Under the pieces are notes generated by a model, which saw nothing but the letters and a program-made list of their open reading frames with translations, was not told the origin of the DNA and did no database searches. A program made the position numbers and the translations under genes. Positions 57,238 through 64,000 of a stretch of DNA of 64,000 nt are shown piece by piece. Source of the stretch: Micractinium sp. NFX-FRZ (Eukaryota > Chlorophyta > Trebouxiophyceae > Chlorellales > Chlorellaceae); assembly GCA_029339195.1 (NCBI GenBank), contig JAPTJF010000109.1:84212-148211 (forward strand), written 5' to 3'. Numbering within the stretch: the first letter of the stretch is position 1; each line of letters opens with the position of its first letter.

Positions 57238-58166
57238 GGCGGCAGCACCACGGCAGGGTGGGAGCACAGCCGGGCGGCGGCGCAACCGGGGCAGGACAGC
57301 AGGGCGGTCGCGACAGGGCCTGCGCTTGCGATGAGCTTGGCACTCACAAGGTGGCAGGGTGGCGGCGGTCTTGGGGTTGAAGCACAGCTGGCTTCCGTCC
57401 AGGCGGGTGCAGAGGGAGCAGCGGGCGCTGTCGCACTCGGCGCCCTTGAGCGCCTCGCACACCTGCCAGGGCTCAGGAGGGGCGGGCTTGTCTTCGGCCT
57501 CTGCCTCTGCTCCGTTGGCGCCCGGCAGCGCGCAGTGGAACGCGTCTGTGGGAGCGGGCGGCAGCTCAGGGCGGCGGCTCAAGCGTCATGCCATGCCATC
57601 GGGGCCGGGGCGGGGCTGCAGGCAGCCAGGACGGGCCAAGGCCCAGTGTTCAGCAGCAGGGACAGCTGGCGGGGAGCTGGCGGGACAGCTGGCAGGCAGG
57701 CGAGGTGGCGGGCGAGCAGTCGGCGGCCGGCAGGGGCGAAGCAGGGGCAGAGAGGGCACCAGGAGCAGGCTGGCAGGGGTTGTGGGGCGACAGGAGTATG
57801 TGTGACACCTGGCGTGCCATGGAGGACGCAGGCGGTACGGGCGTGGACCCAGGTGGCTGCCCTAGCGCCCCCCCGAAACCCTAGCGTCCCGCAACCACCC
57901 TGGGGGCGCAGCCACCAACAGGGGGCCGGCGCTCATCACACCTTACACTCACAGTCTGGCAGCTTAGCGGCAGTCTCTGGCGTGAAGCAGAGCTGGGAGC
58001 CGTCGAGGCGGGTGCAGAGGGCGCAGCGGTCGGTGGCGCACTCGGCGGCGGCAAGCTTCTCACACACGGCCCAGGGCGCGCTGAGGTCGGCGGAGAGTGA
58101 GGTGTGGAGCATGGCGGAGGCCATGGGAAGGGCGGCAGCCAGGGCCAGGAGCACCTGGAAATTCAT
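51975..58166 (-). CDS. Secreted protein made of about 11 tandem cysteine-rich repeats, family unknown
   Basis: Thirteen minus-strand exons: 58166-57953, 57545-57348, 57007-56813, 56315-56245, 55904-55778, 55538-55335, 54946-54755, 54458-54252, 53972-53757, 53463-53224, 53004-52780, 52508-52263 and 52018-51975. They sum to 2379 nt, or 792 residues. A signal peptide (MNFQVLLALAAALPMASA) starts it. Repeat consensus: [AG]IFKC, an Ala/Pro/acid linker, PWxPCESFxAANC, xxxxCTLCTLPSGKxLCFxDxxAAKLPPG. There are six cysteines per repeat (five in the first), with a fixed CxxC and a terminal CF. Exons 1, 2, 3, 4+5, 6, 7, 8, 9, 10, 11 and 12 each carry one repeat; exon 13 is a short end (AIFQC to stop). 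Apart from the 4/5 boundary all introns are phase 1, so internal exons can duplicate without frame loss. Repeats 8-11 are the most alike. I recognise no named domain; a cell-wall or matrix role is a guess. Confidence 0.8.
55205..55262 (-). repeat. Degenerate copy of Cys-repeat exon 6 end
   Basis: The coding strand reads SELAAKLAPHEHG, echoing the true exon end SELAAKLSPCE at 55335-55375, about 110 nt into the intron. Confidence 0.75.
55885..56075 (-). repeat. Three tandem copies (about 80 bp) of Cys-repeat exon 5 start
   Basis: Exon 5 start with acceptor (plus strand about 55888-55910) and its intron flank is repeated near 55965-56000 and 56047-56070. The repeats share GCGCTAGGGCATTAGACACA and AGCATCTCGCAGA. 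Only the copy nearest the rest of the exon remains in frame. Confidence 0.9.
57062..57108 (-). repeat. Degenerate copy of Cys-repeat exon 3 start
   Basis: The coding strand CACAGTTTCAAGTGCGACGG then CCCCCAAGGCC mirrors the true acceptor and exon start at 57007 (GCAGACATCTTCAAGTGCAA then GGCCCCCAAGGCC). Confidence 0.8.
57194..57236. repeat. (CAG)14 repeat in intron 2 of the Cys-repeat gene
   Basis: About fourteen uninterrupted CAG units on the plus strand (CTG on the coding strand), inside an intron. Confidence 0.95.
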
Positions 58167-61100
58167 GGGTGCCGAGCACGTGATTTGGGCCGCGGCACGG
58201 GAGTTGCAGGCCGGGTTGGGGCGGGTCAAGAGTGGTGTGATCGGCCTTGCAAGTGGCGGAGACGGAAAGGGACGGAGAACAGTGGGCTGTGTGGCCGGGA
58301 GGCCAGCTTGCATGGGCCCACAGCACGTGCTCTCCGTGCTGCGAGTTGGCTGCGCGCTGCCCGGAAGGTGCGGGTTATCAAAGCAGCTTCTGCCCCCGAC
58401 ATCCATCCCCTGTGGTGCACTTTCAGCTGGACCGCATAGACCAGCAGAAAGTGCGAGTGGGAGCACATGTGTCCGTATCAGGGCAAAGCTTTAAGAGCCC
58501 GCCCTGCTGGGCTTCGCGAGTGTGGGCGCCCACCAGGAACGGCACTGCAGCCTACTGCCTGGTGCAGAGGACCAGGTGGCACGGTAAGGTGTTGCACCAG
58601 CCCGCCACTCTGCAGGCGCAGCTGGCTACAATCCGCAAAAACTTTGGGGTTCAGCACACCTCCGTCACGTGCACGTCTGTGCTGGTGCCAGCACCCCGTC
58701 TGCTGCAGAGAGCCATGGAAGGGGGCTATCGGTGGGGCTTCCTCTGGCCACTTTTGGATGTGCATTTTCCGGCCTGCAGCACCATATCTTTGGAGCTGGG
58801 TGCGCATGTTGCAGGGCGGGCCGGGCGTACTGGCTGCTGCTCATGGGGCACCTTACGGCAATTGTAAGCGTATACAGTATGATTTCAAGAGCGTCTGACT
58901 CGTCAAGCTCGTAATCTCGAAGCGCGCGGAGCACCTGGCGCCCCTTTGCGTTGCATTGCCCCGGCTCGCACCCACCCTGGTTAAGTGCCTCCAAACCCCC
59001 GTAAGGTGAAGCCTCCCCTTCCACTTCTCCCTGGGCCCCTGCTCGCAGCGTTGCCAATCCCCGCAGCGTAAGATGCATTCCAACATGCCACTGGCATGAT
59101 GATGCTTACAGAGCGGGACAAGTGGGACGGGCGCCACCCCAGCAACACCAGGTGGTGGGAGGCAGGTGGCCGTCCCCACGGAGCATGCACTTTGTGGCAA
59201 GCAAGGGCAGCACACAGGGCACAAAGACATCACAGAACAGAGTCGAGCGGATGACAGGCTATGTGCACACCGAACTTGAGGCGATCGGTCCGCAGAGGGG
59301 GGGAACCATCATGAACATGAAAGCACCTGCCTGCCTGCCTGCCAGGGCGTGCAAGCGCTTACCTGCCGGCCAGGCATGGCGGGCAGGGGCTTCCAGTTTC
59401 CAGGCAGGGAAACAAAGACGACAAACTGCGCTTGCTGACTTAAACCTCGCGGCTCTGGGCTAGCCCTCCGGCGCCTTCTGGCACCGGCAGGTGTGGCAGC
59501 GGCCGCTGCTGCCACCTCGGAGGTCGACACATTAACGTCGGCTGGACTGCCGTGAGCAGCAGCAACAGACCCAGCCGGTGGCAGGTGCAGTCCCGGCCTT
59601 TGGCACCGAGCGACCTGGACTCCTGAAGGCAGTGGGGGGAGGAGGAGGAGGAGGAGGCAGATGCACATGTCTGTGCTGTGAGATCAACTCAGCAGTGCTG
59701 TGAGTTCATCTCTGATCAGCAGTGCTGCAGGCAGGCAGTGCTGCCGGCAGGCCGGCAGGCCAGCAGGCGGCCGGCAGGCGGCCGGCAGGCAGGCCGGCAG
59801 GCAGGCCGGCAGGCGGGCGGGCGGGCGGACGGGCAGGCGGGAGGGCGGGCGGGCAGGGGAGGCAGGCACTGGAGGTCCCCTACAGGCCTTACCTGGGCCA
59901 ACTAATCACTTCCCACTGGCAACGTCCTCGCAGCGGCAGCTGCACCTGCCTCCGTTGCTCACTTGGGCGACACAGCTGCAGGTCATGGGACGACGCCAGG
60001 AACGCCCGCAACAGCAGAGTGTAACTGAAGCAGTCTCTGCAACCCCCTTTCTCAGTCAGATGGGGGGAAACTTCGAAGTGGAAGTGGAAGTTCCTTTGAT
60101 AGACTAAAGAAGTTCCTTTGAGGACTAGCGCTAGCCACGAGCCCCCCGCTGGGATTCAACTCACCGGAAGCCAGGCCCACGCGTGGTCGCACAGTACACG
60201 TCACTGGCATGACTCTTGCACACTTGGCCAGGGTTGCACCCGCCCTCGCAGCGCTGAGCCATGGTGGCGGGGGCCAGGCTGCTGCAAGCCGGGCAGGACG
60301 GGCCAGGCAGAGGGCGAGTAGGAAGGAGGGAAGGACCGGCTTCTTCAGGCGGAGTAGTACTCGGCATGGCTAGCTGCCCCACGGCATCCTGTACTGTGCA
60401 GTCGCACTGCCCATCGAGGTGGGAAGCTGTGAAATACTAGACTACGCACTGGCATGGCACGACAGGACAGAGCCTCCCCCATCCCACTCCAGTCCAGAGG
60501 CTTGCCTCAGCACCATGGAGCAAAGCAGCACAGTGAAAGCCTTGTTCATGTTGGCAGGCGTGGCGGGCGGACAGCTGCAGGGAACGGGGGCGGAAGCGGG
60601 CAGGTATGTAAGCGCTTGAGCCAGCCAAGGGCAATGTTGAGGCGTTCGAGGCCTTCAGGCCGAGGGAAGCGACGGCCAGCGGTCGTGCAGAGGCGAAGGC
60701 GCTGCAGGAAGGAGCAGCGGCAGGCAAAGGAGGAGAATGAGCAGGGTGAGTCCAGGCCAGGAGGTGGGGTGCACCGTCCAAGGGCCTTGGAAGCCATGGC
60801 GCAGGGCTGGGAAGCTCAGTGGGCCCAGGTCAGGTCAGGTCGGCAAGGATGGGGGTGCACGTCCAAGGGCCTTGGACGACATGGCACAAGCATGGGCCAG
60901 GCAGATAGAGCGGTGTGCTGGGCCAGTCCAGGAGCAGGGCTTGTGACAAAGCTAGGCAGGCGGCGAAGGTAACCCCATTCGACACCCTCCGAGTCCTCCC
61001 CACCTGGGGCTTGGCCTTGGCAGTCTTTGGTGGGGCGCAGGAAGAGGGACAGCCAGGAGCGGCAGCACGCAGATGCTGCTGCTGACCTGGAGCAGGCTGA

Positions 61101-61484
61101 GGCTTCGGCGCAGCGAGGCAACACACATCATGCAGTCTGCAGAGGCGGTGGGGAGCAACCGAGCAGTCAGCAGAGCCTGTCGCAGCCGAGGCTAGGCAGC
61201 CGAGGCTAGGCTGCCCGCTGCCACTGCCTCTTGCCTGCTGGACCCGACTGAGCGTGCTGCCGCTGCCCGCTCCTGCCGCCACTGCCCGGTCGCTGCCTCC
61301 GCCTGCTGCCTTTGTGCTCTCTCCATGTTTCCTAAAGTAGCTGTGCCTGCTCCCTAGCTGTTGGCACGTGCATCTCCTGAGTCAGGTGCGGCCCCGTGGC
61401 AGCCCCACATCAAGTGCTCTCTCGTGCCCCCTTGATTGCCCTGCAACATGGGGATTGTACCCTCGCATGGCCCTACGCCTGCAG
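58167..61484. other. 3.3-kb stretch without a supported gene
   Basis: Between the 5' end of the Cys-repeat gene (-) and the first visible exon of the EGF-like gene (+). It must contain the former's promoter and probably 5' exons of the latter. A possible minus-strand exon at 60262-60164 (MAQRCEGGCNPGQVCKSHAS onward, followed by GTGAG) has four Cys but no partner exon was found. The rest shows no recognisable coding block. Confidence 0.4.
59722..59862. repeat. GGCAGGC/GGCCGGCAGGC minisatellite
   Basis: A run of GGCAGGC, GCCGGCAGGC and GGCGGGC units over about 140 nt. It reads as Ala/Gly/Arg-rich frames on both strands, none with support as a gene. Confidence 0.9.
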
Positions 61485-64000
61485 ATGCCACATGGGGTGG
61501 GAAGGCAGCAACTGTGATGTGAGTGCAGCGGCGGTAATTGGGACTCTGACTGACTGACTGACTGCTGCTACACCATCGTTTTTGCAGCCGAGCTGTGCAT
61601 GCTCTTTGTTAGCCGGAGGCTCAGCTGCATGCGCTTTGACGTACAGCCCAGCTGGGCTGCACGCAAGCGCACTGTGCAGCTCAGACTTTGCTCTCAGCGT
61701 GTGCATCCCCATTCCATGCTGTGTGCATCCCCACCCCACCCCGACCCTGAGGGCTGCCAGCTCCACTCCTCTTCACGTTGGCATTACAAGCAGCGGGCCC
61801 TGGCCTGCCTGCCTGCCTGCCTGCCTGCCTGCTTGCCTGCCTGCCTGCTCACGCGGCTCTGGCCCGCCCGCCTGCCTGCCTGCTGCAGAACAACGGGACC
61901 TGCTTCGTCAACGCGCTGCACATGTACGGCTGCAACTGCCCCCCTGGGGTGATGGGCACCATCTGCAGTGTGAGTAGGAGAGACGGCTGGCTTTCGAGAC
62001 CTGAGCAAACGTGTGTGTGTGTGCGTGTGGGCATGCAATGTGGCCTGGCCCCAAGTGTGGGTGCGGCCCGCATAAGTTGCGGCATGCTGCGGGCAGCAAC
62101 AACCTTCATGGTCAACCCCTGCTTCAGTTCTCCTTCCCATACGAGGAAACAGGGGACCTCTCAGGCTTGAGGAAACAGAGGCCCTTTCTGCCTGCAGGTG
62201 GTGGTGTGTGGCACGCTGCCCAACGGCACAGTGGTCAATCCCTGCCAGAACATGGCGTCTCAAGACACCCCCGGCACGGCACCTAACCCCTGTATGAGTC
62301 GCAAGGAACCTACAAGTGCAACTGCCTGCCCGGCAGTTATGGTTCAGTCTGCCAGGTGGGTGGGTGGGTGGCAAGTTCAGGGAACCATGCCTGCATGCAG
62401 AGGTGCCATGCCAGCGAGGCGTGTCTCATGTTACTTTCTACCCCAACCTGCGGGAGCTTCTCAGCCGCTCTGCCACCTTCGATGAATGTTGCTTAGGCGA
62501 GGGATGCATGATGCCACCACAAAAGGCAACAGCATGAGCACAGGCAGGCGGCTGAATTCACCACAGTCGGGCCACATCTCACCCCCATCCCCTCACCCTC
62601 GCCCCCAACCCCACCCAAACTCACCATTGTCTCTCCCTGCCGAACATCCAGCCGCTGCCCCTCAGCCCTCCTCCCCGCCCGCCACCGCGACCCAACCCCC
62701 AGCCCTCCCCCCGCCCCACCCTCCCCTCGGCCGCCGCCCCCACGTCCCCCAACGCCCCCCAGCCCTCCTCCTCGTCCTCCCTCGCCCCGCCCTCCCCCGG
62801 CACGCCCTCCATCACCCCCACGCACCCCCGTCCCCGCCCTCGCCCCCTCCGCCCCCAAGCCCACCGCCCAGGCCGCCCCCATCCCCTCCTGTTGGGTGGA
62901 AGGGCATTGAGATCACTTCCCTGCCCTACCTGAGCGCACCCATCACGGTGGGTGTTGATGGGTGGGTGCTGAGCTGGCCGTGCTAGCAGGGTCGCCTGTT
63001 TGTGTGCTAGCAGTGTAGGCTGCCCCCTGCTGCCCCTGCTGCCCCTGCTGCCCCTGCTGCCCCTGTTGTGGTGCTGTACCTCTCTGCTGTCACCCCTCGA
63101 TGCCCTTGGAGCTTGGGGGGTGGCCTGCCGGTGCCGTTCTCACTAGCGCTGTACTGCCCCGAGGTCTCCCCGGCCAGGTGATGCGCCTCTGCCCACACAT
63201 CCACCCACCCACCCACTCGTACACACACGTTGGCACGTCACCCTCCTCCTAGTTTGGCAGCGGCAGCAGCGGCAGCAGCAGCGGCAGCAGCAGCGGCAGC
63301 AGACAAGGCAGCATTATTTATAGTGATTGTGCCACCCGCCAACATCAGGCTCCCCCAGGCCTTATGCGTCCAGAGTGAAGTGATTGGGTTCAGGCTGAAG
63401 TAGGCAGCCGTCTCCTACTGCCCTTCCCTTTCCTGCCTGCCTGCAGACCGCCAATCTGACCAGCACAGCCAGCCTGCCAGCAGTGCCGTCGCCCTGCAAG
63501 GAGGGGATTCGGCCAGCAGCAATCATCTTCAGGTAAGGACACCTGTCTGAGTGGGGTGTGGCTTTGCTGCTGTCTCGGGGGGTGCACCGCTGAGGTAAAC
63601 ACGGACCATCAGAGCTTTCGCACCTATTGCTGCATGGGTGCATGGGTGAAGGCAGGCAGGCAGGCAATCAGGCCCTTACCTGCTGCCCTGTGCAGTGTCT
63701 ATGCCAGCTCAGCCCCTGATCTTGCCTGCTGTCCTGTGCAGTTTCTATGCCAACACAACAATGACGGGCAACCTCACTGTGACGTCCTGTGACCGAACAG
63801 TGGGAGACCCTCTGCTGGTGGTGGTCTCTTCCCCCACCCCCTATGGCCCATACACATGTGAAGGGTAAGCATGGATAGAGGCAGATAGCCAGCTGCTGCC
63901 GCCGGGGAGCGACAGATCGCAACTTTCATTTCAGGAGTGCCGCCAGGGGAGGCACCACGGCAAGGAGGGGGTTGGTTGCGGAGCGGAAGACAGGTTTCAT
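61485..64000 (+). CDS. EGF-like, proline-rich extracellular protein (partial, runs off right edge)
   Basis: Exons I can support: 61485-61518 (CHMGWEGSNCD, an EGF end), 61889-61969 (NNGTCFVNALHMYGCNCPPG), 62198-62355 (ends GTYKCNCLPGSYGSVCQ), 62652-62947 (Pro-rich, with PPSPPSPPPPPSPPPRPPPS, then GWKGIEITSLPYLSAPIT), 63447-63532, 63742-63864 (ANTTMTGNLTVTSCDRTVGD) and 63935 onward. EGF modules plus (SP)n stretches suggest a secreted or cell-surface hydroxyproline-rich glycoprotein. The later part loosely resembles PPC-type beta-sandwich domains; that is weak. The 62198-62355 exon needs a frame change near 62290 between NPCQNMASQDTPG and ESQGTYKCNC, so there may be a frameshift, a tiny intron or decay. 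The 5' end is not defined. Confidence 0.6.
63028..63069. repeat. (CTGCTGCCC)n tandem in intron
   Basis: Four to five CTGCTGCCC units; a second AGCGGCAGC-type run lies at 63250-63303 in the same intron. Confidence 0.85.
63683..63760 (+). repeat. Copy of the EGF-like gene exon start (63742) in the preceding intron
   Basis: CTGCCCTGTGCAGTGTCTAT at 63687-63706 precedes the true CTGTCCTGTGCAGTTTCTAT by 41 nt; both continue GCCA. Confidence 0.85.

Noticed and set aside
57163..58494. 443-residue plus-strand frame containing a polyglutamine run
   Set aside because: It runs antisense across exons of the Cys-repeat gene; the Gln run is the intronic CAG repeat.
58247..58867. 206-residue plus-strand frame upstream of the Cys-repeat gene
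   Set aside because: No domain, signal or splice support; composition matches non-coding flank.
62493..62882. Gly/Arg-rich minus-strand frame opposite the proline-rich exon
   Set aside because: It is the complement of a Pro/Ser codon tract that fits the plus-strand gene; no splice partners.
1..64000. CRISPR arrays, operons, insertion sequences, rRNA and tRNA genes
   Set aside because: None seen. The repeats present are microsatellites, minisatellites or exon-edge copies, and the genome is eukaryotic.

Overview
This is a gene-dense, very GC-rich nuclear window from a eukaryote, most likely a chlorophyte green alga of the Chlorella/Micractinium type. Supporting this: nearly every gene is broken into many short exons joined at GT-AG introns (with a few GC-AG), and the gene families are plant-like (DEG9-type protease, SCI1-like protein, GH36 raffinose-synthase family, plastid-type MsrB, proline-rich extracellular protein). 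The species is an inference. I rebuilt exon chains by hand from splice signals and reading phase. For 12 of the 14 genes the exon lengths sum to a complete open frame; the genes at the left and right edges are cut by the window.

Layout, left to right: a DEG9-like HtrA protease (+, 3' part, 24-3518); EBP2 with an added RGG domain (-, 3961-6572); a small secreted Cys protein (-, 7567-9677); an SCI1-like lysine-rich nuclear protein (+, 11139-14586); a GH32 invertase-type enzyme (-, 15210-19809); head-to-head with it a 24-exon GH36 raffinose-synthase/alpha-galactosidase family gene (+, 21035-31993); a secreted Cys-rich protein (+, 32567-33803); a SET/MYND (SMYD-like) methyltransferase (+, 34177-36886); kinetochore NDC80 (+, 37444-42541) followed closely by a shugoshin-like gene (+, 43110-44610); a cathepsin X/Z-like cysteine protease (-, 45130-48874) divergent from methionine-R-sulfoxide reductase B (+, 49314-50997); a 13-exon gene encoding a secreted array of about 11 cysteine-rich repeats (-, 51975-58166); a 3.3-kb stretch with no convincing gene; and an EGF-like/proline-rich extracellular protein running off the right edge (+, 61485-64000).

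Functional links: the invertase-like and raffinose-synthase-like genes share a 1.2-kb intergenic region and both act in sucrose/raffinose metabolism. NDC80 and the shugoshin-like gene are adjacent chromosome-segregation genes. Several genes encode secreted or cell-wall-type proteins.

The most unusual signal is structural. In at least six genes the introns next to an exon carry decaying tandem copies of that exon's edge together with its splice site. Copies of exon 3' ends lie downstream of the donor and copies of exon 5' ends lie upstream of the acceptor. The cysteine-repeat gene looks like the constructive outcome of the same process: its exons are mostly phase 1-1 and carry whole repeats, while nearby introns hold broken copies.
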